NCBI GenBank assembly: GCA_934728355.1
Contig: CAKVEA010000003.1
Location: 62,001-126,000 of the forward strand
Length of the DNA stretch: 64,000 nucleotides
Direction: 5' to 3'
Source: an uncultured Eubacteriales bacterium
Lineage (GTDB): Bacteria; Bacillota; Clostridia; Oscillospirales; Acutalibacteraceae
The notes beneath the pieces are model-generated. The model saw nothing but the letters and a program-made list of their open reading frames with translations. It was not told the DNA's origin and searched no databases. Numbering within the stretch: position 1 is the stretch's first letter; each line of letters starts with the position of its first letter. The translations under genes and the position numbers were made by a program. Of this stretch, positions 1-8,282 are shown one piece after another.

Positions 1-75
1 ATTAAAAAGTGTAATAATTTTTTGTTTGGTTTAGTATATTTATTATAGGTAGCATTAAAAATCGGAAGTTAAGAT

Positions 76-151
76 GCCTCTGTAGCTCAGTCGGTAGAGC
101 AAAGGACTGAAAATCCTTGTGTCGGTGGTTCGATTCCACCCGGAGGCACCA
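76..151 (+). tRNA. tRNA-Phe (GAA)
   Basis: A full cloverleaf can be drawn. The acceptor arm GCCTCTG pairs with CGGAGGC, followed by discriminator A and an encoded CCA. The seven-base anticodon loop CTGAAAA gives anticodon GAA. It is the first of three closely spaced tRNA genes (Phe, Gly, Cys), probably one transcript. A weak promoter-like pair (TTGTTT, 16 bases, TATAGG) lies at 22-49. Confidence 0.97.
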
Positions 152-155
152 AAGT

Positions 156-231
156 GCGGATGTAGCTCATCTGGTAGAGCGCCACCTTGCCAAGGTGGAG
201 GTAGCGGGTTCGAGCCCCGTCGTCCGCTCCA
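156..231 (+). tRNA. tRNA-Gly (GCC)
   Basis: The acceptor GCGGATG pairs with CGTCCGC (one G-T pair), then discriminator T and encoded CCA. The anticodon stem CCACC/GGTGG encloses loop TTGCCAA, anticodon GCC. It follows tRNA-Phe after only four bases. Confidence 0.97.
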
Positions 232-243
232 ATTTTTTATTAT

Positions 244-318
244 GGCGCTATAGCCAAGTGGTAAGGCCGAGGTCTGCAAAACCTCTATTCCCCAGTTCGA
301 ATCTGGGTGGCGCCTCCA
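244..318 (+). tRNA. tRNA-Cys (GCA)
   Basis: The acceptor GGCGCTA pairs with TGGCGCC, followed by T and encoded CCA. The anticodon stem GAGGT/ACCTC encloses CTGCAAA, anticodon GCA. It is the last gene of the tRNA cluster. remA begins about 30 bases downstream with no terminator between. Confidence 0.97.
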
Positions 319-346
319 AATAATCTGAGTTTTGTCTTTTAGGAGC

Positions 347-595
347 ATGGTTTTGAAATTATTTAATGTAGGTTTTGGAAATTACATTGTGCTTGACAAG
401 GTTATGGGTGTTTTTAGCATAGATTCTGCACCCATAAAAAGGCTTATTCATATAGCAAAAGAGAAAAATTCTTTAATTGATGCTACATGTGGAAGAAAAA
501 CTCAGTCTGTTATTGTTATGATTACTGGTCATATAGTTCTTTCAGCTGTTTCATCTGATACTCTGTCTTTGAAAATTGCTAAAGAATGTGGCTGA
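347..595 (+). CDS. remA: RemA/YlzA family regulatory protein (DUF370)
   Basis: This is a small DNA-binding regulator. RemA of Bacillus activates biofilm matrix genes, and the family is very often found just upstream of gmk, as here. The family signature is intact: NVGFGN near the N-terminus, SAPIKRLI in the middle and LIDATCGRKT before the C-terminal strand. The ATG at 347 gives an N-terminus the same length as Bacillus RemA, but its AGGAG box (341-345) is only one base away. A TTG at 353 has ideal spacing (7 bases) and may be the real start. A TTG at 332 is also open but lacks a binding site. The product is about 80 residues, normal for the family. Function in this organism is inferred from the family. 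Confidence 0.9.
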   Translation: MVLKLFNVGFGNYIVLDKVMGVFSIDSAPIKRLIHIAKEKNSLIDATCGRKTQSVIVMITGHIVLSAVSSDTLSLKIAKECG

Positions 596-633
596 TTTTG
601 TTTTTTATTTGATTATTTTGAAGGAGTTAGTTT

Positions 634-1251
634 ATGACGGATGACAATCAAGGGTTTTTAGTAGTTCTTTCTGGTCCTTCAGGTGTTGGAAAGGGTTCTG
701 TTTTAAATAAGGTTATGGGAAGAAGAAAAAATTTAAAATTGTCTGTTTCATATACTACAAGGTTGCCCCGTGAAGGCGAAGTTAACGGGGTGCATTATAA
801 TTTCGTAACTAAAGAGGAATTTTTATCTTTAGTGAAAAGCGGTGAAATGCTTGAGTATGCTGAATACTGCGGAAATTATTATGGTACTCCGAGAAAGTCT
901 GTTGAAAATGAGATTAAAAATGGTAATAATGTTATTCTAGAAATTGAAGTTCAGGGTGGGAAGCAGGTTTTAGATAAATGTCCTGAGGCTGTTGGAATTT
1001 TTATTGTCCCTCCATCCATTAAGGTACTTTATAGTCGTTTGAATTTAAGAGCTTTGGATTCTGAAGAGATAATTTTGAGCAGAATGGAAGAGTGCCGTAG
1101 AGAAATAGAGTTTGCAAGGAACTATGATTATATTGTTGTAAACGAGTGTATTGAAGATTGTGCAAGCAATATTTTGAAGATTATTGATTCTCAATGTATG
1201 AAATTCGAGAGTATGAAATCGAAAATTGAGGAGGTTTTGAAAGATGCGTAG
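634..1251 (+). CDS. gmk: guanylate kinase
   Basis: It phosphorylates GMP to GDP with ATP, an essential step of cytoplasmic purine nucleotide metabolism. The P-loop GPSGVGKG is at residues 14-21, and the GMP-binding segment with SYTTRLPREGE follows near residue 38. At 205 residues it has the usual length. An AAGGAG box precedes the ATG with good spacing. The end overlaps the rpoZ start by eight bases, so the two are translationally coupled in a remA-gmk-rpoZ operon. Confidence 0.98.
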   Translation: MTDDNQGFLVVLSGPSGVGKGSVLNKVMGRRKNLKLSVSYTTRLPREGEVNGVHYNFVTKEEFLSLVKSGEMLEYAEYCGNYYGTPRKSVENEIKNGNNVILEIEVQGGKQVLDKCPEAVGIFIVPPSIKVLYSRLNLRALDSEEIILSRMEECRREIEFARNYDYIVVNECIEDCASNILKIIDSQCMKFESMKSKIEEVLKDA

Positions 1252-1441
1252 ACTTTCTGTAGATGATATGATTATGGGAAAAGTAAGTAATTATCCCTTA
1301 GTGGTGGCTGTAGCAAAGAGAGCTCGGCAAATAACTGATGATATAATTATGAATAGTAAAGTAGTGACTGAAAAACCTGTAAAAATGGCATTTGAGGAAA
1401 TAAAAAACCATGAATATGATATTTTTGAACCGGAAGACTAG
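1244..1441 (+). CDS. rpoZ: DNA-directed RNA polymerase omega subunit
   Basis: Omega helps assemble and stabilise the RNA polymerase core by binding beta-prime. The 65-residue product has the conserved core YPLVVAVAKRARQI followed by a segment beginning KPVKMAFEEI. The start lies inside the last codons of gmk, whose 3' end (GAGGAGG) supplies the ribosome binding site. coaBC, which often follows rpoZ in Firmicutes, is absent. A terminator and a degraded small ORF separate rpoZ from priA. Confidence 0.96.
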   Translation: MRRLSVDDMIMGKVSNYPLVVAVAKRARQITDDIIMNSKVVTEKPVKMAFEEIKNHEYDIFEPED

Positions 1442-1462
1442 ATATTGGTGAGTGCATTTAAG

Positions 1463-1500
1463 TGTGTAACGTAGATGTGTTTGTTTACGTTACACATTTT
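1463..1500 (+). terminator. Rho-independent terminator after rpoZ
   Basis: A perfect 11-bp stem (TGTGTAACGTA / TACGTTACACA, 1463-1473 and 1486-1496) with a 12-base loop is followed by TTTTT. It ends the remA-gmk-rpoZ transcript. Confidence 0.8.
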
Positions 1501-1503
1501 TAT

Positions 1504-1531
1504 TTGACATATTATTTTAAAGTAGTATAAT
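1504..1531 (+). promoter_or_regulatory. sigma-A promoter upstream of the frameshifted small ORF and priA
   Basis: TTGACA (1504-1509) and TATAAT (1526-1531), both perfect consensus, are 16 bases apart directly after the rpoZ terminator. It would drive the small broken ORF at 1620-1818 and probably priA. Confidence 0.65.
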
Positions 1532-1619
1532 TTGTTTAAAATAATGTTATTTGAAAGGTATATTATTTTATGGAAAACGATATTCTTAAATTTAGTTATA
1601 ATTAAAAAAGGAGATAATT

Positions 1620-1818
1620 TTGAAAGTAACGTTTTTTACTTAAAAAATATACTGAAAAATTTAATAGCACATATAAAGTTAAAATTATTAACTATTTTGA
1701 TAAGAAATCTAATAAATTATTTGATAAATTTTATAAAAGTTTAACACATAACGGACTTAGAATTGATAAATTGGATAACACTTTATATGAGTATGAAAAA
1801 TACTTAAAAACTAATTGA
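1620..1818 (+). pseudogene. small hypothetical ORF interrupted by one extra base in a T6 run
   Basis: I do not recognise this ORF. A TTG at 1620 with a good AAAGGAG box opens a reading frame that stops after seven codons. If one base is removed from the T6 run at 1632-1637, the frame continues to a TGA at 1816-1818 and gives about 65 lysine- and tyrosine-rich residues (MKVTFLLKKY... ending YEYEKYLKTN). The promoter and ribosome binding site are intact. It is therefore either a recent frameshift pseudogene, a slippage-expressed gene or a sequencing error in a homopolymer. It occupies most of the 425-base gap between rpoZ and priA. I see no other gene there. Confidence 0.4.
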
Positions 1819-1866
1819 GTGTGCAATAGATATTTTTAATAAAATAGAGTGTGAGTTAGTTTAAAA

Positions 1867-4284
1867 ATGAATATGATTGCTAAAGTAGTGATAAGTAGAA
1901 TAAATTATGAGAATGATTTACTTTATAGTTACAAAATACCGTTAAGTCTTCAGAGTTATGTCGAAATTGGTAAAAGAGTGATAGTGCCTTTTGGAAGAAG
2001 CAATAGAAAATATCAGGGATTTATTTTTGATATTGACTTTAGTGAAAGTACTGAAGGTTTAAAAAGTATTCAAGTGGTGCTTGATGAAGTACCGCTTATT
2101 TCTTGTGAAATGATTAAAATTGCAAAAATGATTAAGTCTAATTGTTTCTGTTCTTATGGTGAAGCTATAAATTTAATGATTCCAAAAGAAATAGGGGGAA
2201 AAATAAAGAAAGTAAAATATTTTTTAAACAGTAATGAAAGTGTTGGTGAGCTTAGCACTTGTGAAAGAGATTTTATAAATAAAATTAAAAATAAAAAATT
2301 TTTTTCGATTGAAGATTTAAAAAATTTAAAAATTAAAAATGCGAATTCTATTTTAAATTCTCTTTTAGATAAAAAAGTTATTTACGAAAGTATTGACATT
2401 TCCAAACAAACAAAAAAGAAAGCTGTTAATTTTATAAAGATAAATCCCGAAATTTTTTCAGATCAAATTTTGCTTACTAAAAAACAAGAAAAAGTATATG
2501 ATTTTCTAGAGCAAAATAAAGTTTCAAGTGTAAAAGAAATATGTGAAAAACTTTCTGTAAGTAGTTACTGTGTTAATACTCTTATTAAAAAAAATATTTT
2601 AATTAAAATTGAAAATAATATAAGCGAAGAAAATTCAAAAAATGCTAAGAACTTTATTCTTTCCCCTGTTCAGAATGAAGTATTCGAAGGCATGATTAAA
2701 ATTTTTAAGGAAGAAAATTATAAAGTTTCTTTAATCAGAGGTATTACAGGTAGCGGAAAAACTCAAGTAATTCTAAAAATAATTGATGAAGTCTTAAAAA
2801 TGGGTAAAAGTGTTATTTTCCTTGTACCGGAAATTTCATTGACACTTCAATTTACTGAAATTTTAACATCCAGGTATTTTGAAAAAGTAGCCGTTATGCA
2901 TAGCAAAATTACAGGATATGAAAAAGCAAAAGCTTGGAAGGAAATATCTGAAGGGAAAATAAAAGTTGTTGTAGGAGCCAGAAGCGCTATATTTGCCCCT
3001 GTTAAAAATTTAGGACTTGTGGTAATTGATGAAGAACATGAATTTACTTATAAATCCGAACAAAATCCCCGATTTGATGCCAGAGACGTCGCAAAACTCA
3101 GATGCAAAATAAATAATTGCATGATGATTCTCTCTTCTGCTACTCCTTCGCTTGAAAGTTATTATATGGCGAAAAAAGGAAAATACAGTTTATTTCGCTT
3201 AGATCAAAGATATGGGGAATACTCACTACCAAATGTTAAAATAGTTGATATGAACGGAAAGTTTAACAGTGAGGGACAAGTTCTTTTTAGTAATTTTCTT
3301 ATTTCTGAAATTGAAAAAACTTTTAAAAATGGAAAGCAATCCATAATTCTTCTTAATAGAAGAGGGTATAATACATTTGTTAAATGCTTAGAATGTGGAA
3401 AAGTTCAAATGTGTCCTAATTGTAGTGTTTCTCTTAGCTATCATAAAGTCGGTCATAAGCTCTTATGTCATTACTGTGGATATCAAAGAGATTTATTTGA
3501 TACTTGCTTGGATTGCAAATCTGAAAAAATTGCTTACCTTGGATTTGGAACACAAAGGGCTCAAATGCAGCTTGAAGAGCTACTGCCTGAAGCTAAAATA
3601 CTAAGAGCAGATTCAGATACCAAAGATTTTTTAAATCATAGTGTTATAAAAGATTTTGAAGAAGGTAAATACGATATTTTACTGGGAACACAAATGATAT
3701 CCAAAGGATTTAATTTTCCCGAAGTTACTCTTGTAGGTGTTCTTATGGCAGACCAATACCTTTACAGTGAAGATTTTAGAGCTTCCGAAAAAACTTTTTC
3801 TTTAATTACTCAAACCGTTGGTAGGGCGGGTAGATTTAAATATCCGGGGAAAGCAATAATACAAACTTTTACTCCTGAAAGTAATGTTTTAAAACTTGCT
3901 GCCAAACAAGATTATGAAGGTTTTTTCAATTATGAAATTGCTTTAAGAAAGCTTATGCTTAATCCTCCTTTCGCAGATATTTGTTTAATAATTTTCAGAG
4001 GTAAAAAACAAGAAAATATCCGTAACATGAGTTACGAATTTTTTAGTGAAATAATAAATTTTTCGGAGGGTACTTATAGGGGAATTCCTTTAAGAGTTTT
4101 TCCGCCTATGTCTGCAAGCATTGAGAAAATAGCTGGATTTTACAGGTATAAAATTGTAATTAAATGCAGGAATTCAGAAAAGTTTAGAAATATGATAAAT
4201 GAAATAATTATGAAGCTAAAAAAAATCAGTAAATATAAAAATACTTCAATAATAGTGGATATTAATCCTGTTTCGATTTTATAA
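1867..4284 (+). CDS. priA: primosomal protein N', replication restart helicase PriA
   Basis: PriA recognises stalled forks and reloads the replicative helicase. The N-terminal DNA-binding region covers roughly residues 1-110. The superfamily 2 helicase has Walker A GITGSGKT near residue 292 and DEEH near 386. A CxxC-type zinc module begins near residue 507 (CLECGKVQMCPNC and later CHYCG, CLDCK). The helicase C domain carries MISKGFNFP and QTVGRAGR. It is 805 residues, close to the usual 730-830. A second ATG at 1873 is an equally plausible start, and no strong ribosome binding site distinguishes them. The 3' end overlaps the convergent mtnN by 23 bases. Confidence 0.97.
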   Translation: MNMIAKVVISRINYENDLLYSYKIPLSLQSYVEIGKRVIVPFGRSNRKYQGFIFDIDFSESTEGLKSIQVVLDEVPLISCEMIKIAKMIKSNCFCSYGEAINLMIPKEIGGKIKKVKYFLNSNESVGELSTCERDFINKIKNKKFFSIEDLKNLKIKNANSILNSLLDKKVIYESIDISKQTKKKAVNFIKINPEIFSDQILLTKKQEKVYDFLEQNKVSSVKEICEKLSVSSYCVNTLIKKNILIKIENNISEENSKNAKNFILSPVQNEVFEGMIKIFKEENYKVSLIRGITGSGKTQVILKIIDEVLKMGKSVIFLVPEISLTLQFTEILTSRYFEKVAVMHSKITGYEKAKAWKEISEGKIKVVVGARSAIFAPVKNLGLVVIDEEHEFTYKSEQNPRFDARDVAKLRCKINNCMMILSSATPSLESYYMAKKGKYSLFRLDQRYGEYSLPNVKIVDMNGKFNSEGQVLFSNFLISEIEKTFKNGKQSIILLNRRGYNTFVKCLECGKVQMCPNCSVSLSYHKVGHKLLCHYCGYQRDLFDTCLDCKSEKIAYLGFGTQRAQMQLEELLPEAKILRADSDTKDFLNHSVIKDFEEGKYDILLGTQMISKGFNFPEVTLVGVLMADQYLYSEDFRASEKTFSLITQTVGRAGRFKYPGKAIIQTFTPESNVLKLAAKQDYEGFFNYEIALRKLMLNPPFADICLIIFRGKKQENIRNMSYEFFSEIINFSEGTYRGIPLRVFPPMSASIEKIAGFYRYKIVIKCRNSEKFRNMINEIIMKLKKISKYKNTSIIVDINPVSIL

Positions 4285-4963
4285 ATTCCTTTATAACTAT
4301 AGCAGCATTTTTTGAAGATGTTTCTAAAAATGAATAAAAATCTATATGAGAGTTATTGTCTGCACTATCAGAAATACTTCTAACAGAAACAAATTTGATT
4401 TTGTTTAAAAAACAAACTTGAGCTATACTTCCTGTTTCCATATCGCATGCAAGACCACCGAATTCGTCTTTTAATTCTTTTAATTTTTCTTTTGAATTTA
4501 TAAATTGGTCACCCGTTAAAATAGTTCCAATATGTATAGTGGTGCTTTTTAGATATTTTTTTGCACTTTTTAAAATTTTATCTGAAGTTTCTTTGCAACA
4601 AGGTATACTTACTGCATTTATACCGCTTATTTCTCCTTTTTTTCTGTTTGGAAATGCCGAAATATCAAAATCATATTCTATAGCATAGTCCGAGATTACT
4701 ATGTCTCCGACTTTTATTTTTTTATCTATTGCTCCGGCAACACCAACATTTAAAATTATTTCCGGTCTATATTTATTAATTAAACTTTGAGCACACATAG
4801 CCGCATTTACTTTTCCGACACCGCAAAGTGCAGCGGTACATTCGATATTATTTATTTTTCCAAAGATAAATTTAAAAATACCAAAAGTTTCATATTTTAT
4901 GTTTTCCATAAGTTTTATTATCTCTTTCAGTTCTTGTTCCATGGCACATATAATTGTAATCAT
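4262..4963 (-). CDS. mtnN: 5'-methylthioadenosine/S-adenosylhomocysteine nucleosidase
   Basis: It hydrolyses MTA and S-adenosylhomocysteine to adenine and the thioribose, recycling products of methylation and polyamine synthesis. The N-terminus ICAMEQE carries the catalytic-type glutamate (residue 11). The substrate-binding segment is CDMETGS, and SDSAD holds the catalytic aspartate. It is 233 residues, the normal length. A GGAG box precedes the ATG. It is convergent with priA and overlaps its last 23 bases, with no terminator between. Confidence 0.95.
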   Translation of the reverse strand: MITIICAMEQELKEIIKLMENIKYETFGIFKFIFGKINNIECTAALCGVGKVNAAMCAQSLINKYRPEIILNVGVAGAIDKKIKVGDIVISDYAIEYDFDISAFPNRKKGEISGINAVSIPCCKETSDKILKSAKKYLKSTTIHIGTILTGDQFINSKEKLKELKDEFGGLACDMETGSIAQVCFLNKIKFVSVRSISDSADNNSHIDFYSFLETSSKNAAIVIKEFIKSKQD

Positions 4964-5069
4964 TTTACTTACTCCGTATTCTTAGAATATTTATATCATT
5001 ATTTTCGCATACTAACTATATTATAAATATTTTTATAAATAATAAAAGCATAAATGAGGAGGATTTATT

Positions 5070-5426
5070 TTGGATTACTTAAAAGCTTTTGTAGTAGGGG
5101 GATTTATTTGCGTTTTAGCACAGATACTTATTGATAAAACTAAAATGACTCCTGCAAGAATACTGGTTTTACTGGTTGTTTCAGGTGTCTGTTTGACAGC
5201 AATCGGAGTTTATGAGCCTATAGTTAAATTTGCTGGTGCGGGAGCAACTGTTCCACTTTGTGGATTTGGATATTTAATGGCTACAGGAGTTGTGGAAGCA
5301 ATTAAAGAGCAGGGAATACTAGGAATTATATCAGGAGGATTAACTGCAGGTGCTGCAGGAATTTCTGCGGCTGTATTTTGTGGATATTTAGCAGCACTTT
5401 GCTCGAGGTCTCAAGATAAGTCATGA
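5070..5426 (+). CDS. spoVAE: stage V sporulation protein AE (SpoVAE)
   Basis: SpoVA proteins form the inner-membrane channel that moves dipicolinic acid into the forespore and out on germination. The 118-residue product is almost wholly hydrophobic, with about four membrane segments and the family core PLCGFGYLMATGVVEAI. It starts at TTG behind a strong GAGGAGG box. The usual partners spoVAC and spoVAD are not beside it. It is a single gene between mtnN and rsmA. A terminator-like hairpin follows. Confidence 0.9.
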   Translation: MDYLKAFVVGGFICVLAQILIDKTKMTPARILVLLVVSGVCLTAIGVYEPIVKFAGAGATVPLCGFGYLMATGVVEAIKEQGILGIISGGLTAGAAGISAAVFCGYLAALCSRSQDKS

Positions 5427-5439
5427 ATAAAGTTTATTC

Positions 5440-5471
5440 AATCCCATGAACTGTTAAAAGGTCATGGGATT
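5440..5471 (+). terminator. hairpin after spoVAE
   Basis: A 10-bp perfect stem (AATCCCATGA / TCATGGGATT) with a 12-base loop follows the spoVAE stop. The tract behind it is AT-rich but not a clean T run, so termination may be partial. Confidence 0.55.
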
Positions 5472-5543
5472 ATACATTTAGCTATTGTGAAAAAATAATA
5501 TATTGATATAATAAAATTAAAAAAGTTATTTAGGAGAATTAGA

Positions 5544-6416
5544 TTGAAAGATTTATCAAATATAAAAACAGTAAAAGAAATTATTTCAAAAAATGGTTTT
5601 AAATTTTCGAAAAGTTTAGGCCAAAACTTTATAATTGATCCCGAAGTTTGTCCAAAAATGGCACAATCTTGCACTGAGAGCGAAGGAATTATAGAAATTG
5701 GTCCTGGAATAGGAACTTTAACACTTGAACTTGCAAAAAGATTTAAAAAAGTTGTTGCTATTGAAATAGACAAAAGACTGATTCCTATTATTAAAAGTAA
5801 TTTTGAAGAGTTTACAAATATTTCGATTCTGAACCAAGATATTTTAAAAACCGATATTGATGAAATTATAAATAAAGAATTTAAGGGTTTTAAGAGTGTT
5901 GGTATTTGTGCAAATCTTCCTTATTACATAACATCTGAAGTAATAATGCATTTGCTTGAAAGTAGATTTAAAATAAATTCTATTACTGTAATGGTACAAA
6001 AAGAGGCTGCCGAACGAATATGTGCTCTTCCGGGAACAAGAAAATCAGGTGCTATTAGTGTTGCGGTTAGGTATTTTGGAAATCCTAAAATTCTTTTTAA
6101 TGTCAACAAAACTTGTTTTATTCCTACTCCCAATGTAGATTCCAGTGTTATGAAAATAGATATAAAAAACAGCAATTCGGCTCAAATTAAAGATAAAGAT
6201 ATATTTTTTAAAGTTGTTAAAGCAGCTTATTTTCAAAGAAGAAAAAATTTGCTTAATTCTTTAAGTGCCGGTCTTAGTATTTCTAAAAAAGAAATTTCGT
6301 TGATTTTAGAAAAATCGTTTGTAAACCCAAGTTTGAGAGCAGAGAATTTAAAGTTTGAAAATTTTATTAGTATATCAAATGTAATCTGTGAAAATTATAT
6401 TCGGAAAAATAACTAA
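5544..6416 (+). CDS. rsmA: 16S rRNA (adenine1518-N6/adenine1519-N6)-dimethyltransferase
   Basis: RsmA (KsgA) dimethylates two adjacent adenines in helix 45 of 16S rRNA during small-subunit assembly. The SAM motif EIGPGIGTLTLEL is near residue 50, and the catalytic ANLPYYITS motif is near residue 122. The 290-residue length is normal. It starts at TTG with TAGGAG eight bases upstream. It has its own terminator. Confidence 0.97.
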   Translation: MKDLSNIKTVKEIISKNGFKFSKSLGQNFIIDPEVCPKMAQSCTESEGIIEIGPGIGTLTLELAKRFKKVVAIEIDKRLIPIIKSNFEEFTNISILNQDILKTDIDEIINKEFKGFKSVGICANLPYYITSEVIMHLLESRFKINSITVMVQKEAAERICALPGTRKSGAISVAVRYFGNPKILFNVNKTCFIPTPNVDSSVMKIDIKNSNSAQIKDKDIFFKVVKAAYFQRRKNLLNSLSAGLSISKKEISLILEKSFVNPSLRAENLKFENFISISNVICENYIRKNN

Positions 6417-6428
6417 ATTATTATAAAT

Positions 6429-6463
6429 AAAAAAGCCTTGACTTTTAAGCCAAGACTTTTTTT
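6429..6463. terminator. bidirectional terminator between rsmA and the lipase pseudogene
   Basis: A stem built from AAAAAAGCCTTGACT and AGCCAAGACTTTTTT (two mismatches) has A and T tracts on both sides. It serves rsmA on the plus strand and the lipase locus on the minus strand. Confidence 0.7.
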
Positions 6464-6484
6464 AATTTAAATTTCTTTAAGATA

Positions 6485-7345
6485 TTATCTTCTCCAAAAG
6501 AACAATGCAGAAGCAACAGATTTTACAGCAACGGTTGCAGCAGTTTTTGTGGTACTACCTAATGCACTTAATAAACGAATAGGAGCCCCAAATAATACAG
6601 CATGTTTAGAATTTACTTTTACGTTGTCATCAAAATAATTTTCTTCTTTGCTATCCTTTAATTTAAGTGTTTCATCTACCATTGTAGAAATACTGTGCCA
6701 TGAAAGTATATTTAGGTAGTTAAGAATACCTTCACTGGGTGCTCTATTAATACCCCAAGATTCTCCAAAATGTTCATAACCTAATAATCCCATTCCAACT
6801 TTTGCAACAGTATCTCCAACACGCCAAATAAGAAGTGCATGGCTTCTGATTTCCGGAAGAACCAGACGTGCAGCATTGTGTGCAGCTCTAGACAAAACGC
6901 GAGGTTAGCAGAAAGTTATCATTTGAATGCGGCCTTTAAAAGCTTTAGGTTGTTGTTGTAAATCTAAAGCTGCTAATGTTGCAAGTGCACCGCCTAGACT
7001 ATGTCCTGTTACTAAAACTTTAGGTTTCATATTGGTTTTTTTATAGCATTCTTCTACTTTTTCTATCATTTCTTTACGAAATTCTTCATATCTATTATAA
7101 AATCCCGCATGCACACTTGCATTCCCTAAAAATTCACAATCTCTACCAACAAGTGCATTTAAATCAGTCGCAGCATCTCTCAAGTTAGCTGTTCCATGGA
7201 AAGTAACTACGACGTATGATTCGCCGTCTATTTCTTCATACTTTACAAACCCAGCAGCAACTCCTCCTATATTTCCAAAAATGTTTTCTTCGTTACTATT
7301 AGGTTTTTTAATAATTACTATGAATATTGTATTTTTTAAATACAA
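6485..7345 (-). pseudogene. class 3 lipase (alpha/beta hydrolase) split by one in-frame TAA
   Basis: Two ORFs in the same frame (7345-6905 and 6895-6485) together make one class 3 lipase of about 285 codons. The first part holds the oxyanion-type VTFHGT segment and the nucleophile motif GHSLGG (Ser116). The second part has GDTV with the probable catalytic Asp and WHSIS with the probable catalytic His. The break is a TAA at 6907-6905 inside the family motif normally read as TFGxPRVG. Here it reads ITFC-stop-PRV, so one CAA-to-TAA change would explain it. There is no frameshift. The N-terminus starts at a TTG with no clear ribosome binding site and may also be truncated. No signal peptide is visible. 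Without readthrough the enzyme lacks two of its three catalytic residues. Confidence 0.8.
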
Positions 7346-7547
7346 GTTAATTTTTGTTTATTTATAATTTAGTTATATTTTAAAATTTTTAAATCATATT
7401 TAAAAATATTTAGATAAACTTATTCAGAAAATTTTTAAGCAAAAAATCATATATAAAAATATCAAATTAAATTTATATCTAGACTATACTACTGGAGATT
7501 TTAGAATATCAATGTTTTACATCTTTAAATTTACCAAGTATCATTGC

Positions 7548-8198
7548 TCAGATTGGAATTTGCCAATCTTTAATGTTTCTTATTTTTATTAAATCACTGT
7601 TGCACAGTGCTTCCGTATTGCGAAAAATTTTATCTGCATCCTAATACTACCAGTTGAGATTGATTAAATATAAAATAAGATTTTCACCAAACCGCTATCG
7701 AATTATTCGACAAGGATTTCCACCTGCAATGCAATAAGGCGGAACATCTTTTGCTACAATTGCATTAGCGGCAATGATGGCACCGTCTTCAATATGTATA
7801 CCTGGCATAACAGTTACATTTTGTACAATCCACAAATCATTTCTGATTACTGTGTCTCTTTTCAGCGGAAGGTTATTAATAGTTGGTGTGAATTTTTCCC
7901 ATCCACCACCCATTATATTAAAAGGATAGGTTGAGACACTTTGCATTCGATGGTTTGCGCAGTTCATTACAAATTCAATTCCCTTTGCAATAGCACAAAA
8001 CTTTCCGATAATAAGTTTATCTCCTAAAAACTCATAATGATGTATGACGTGTTCCTCAAACTTTTCCGCACTGTCCACGTCATCATAGTAGGTATAATCG
8101 CCAATAGTGATATTAGGGCGGGTAATGACATTTTTGATATACACGACTTGTTTGATGCTGTAATTAGGATAGATTTTGTTTGGGTCCGGTCCTATCAT
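7548..8198 (-). pseudogene. Vat-type xenobiotic (streptogramin) O-acetyltransferase with three in-frame TAG codons
   Basis: The first 167 codons encode a left-handed beta-helix acetyltransferase of the Vat/CatB family. Visible family blocks are YHYEFLGDKLIIGKFC, the catalytic-His block NCANHRM, YPFN, a GWEKFTP segment and IAGGNPCRIIR. Vat enzymes inactivate streptogramin antibiotics with acetyl-CoA. The frame meets TAG just after CRIIR but continues in the same frame with recognisable C-terminal family sequence (RFGENL, then LNW-TAG-Y-TAG-DADKIFRN) to a TGA at 7550-7548. That gives 216 codons, the normal family length. Two TAGs stand where the family has tryptophan (TGG to TAG). TAG ends intact genes such as rpoZ, so recoding is unlikely. 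It is probably an acquired resistance-type gene in early decay. Confidence 0.75.
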
Positions 8199-8282
8199 AT
8201 TTTTAGGTCACATCTGTAAACTCCGATTTATTTAAAACTTATTATCTCATTAAAGAAAAAATCACTAAACAAGAAATAGTAC

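Noticed and set aside
55..348. ORFs of 97 and 68 codons across the tRNA cluster
   Set aside because: They translate tRNA genes. The apparent protein similarity of such ORFs is a known artefact.
1532..1744. 70-codon ORF between rpoZ and priA
   Set aside because: It runs in a different frame from the ribosome-bound TTG ORF, has no binding site and has a random-looking Ile/Leu/Asn composition from AT-rich DNA. The frameshifted ORF at 1620-1818 is the better reading.
5440..5471. Hairpin after spoVAE as a mobile element end
   Set aside because: The arms are only 10 bp, there is no matching copy or target duplication, and it sits where a terminator is expected.
7695..8198. Treating the 167-residue acetyltransferase ORF as an intact short enzyme
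   Set aside because: The same frame continues with recognisable family sequence through three TAG codons to the normal family length.
7548..8198. Genetic code change with TAG decoded as tryptophan or another residue
   Set aside because: TAG ends intact genes here (rpoZ, folE, secA), and the three TAGs would have to stand for different residues. No suppressor tRNA is in the window.
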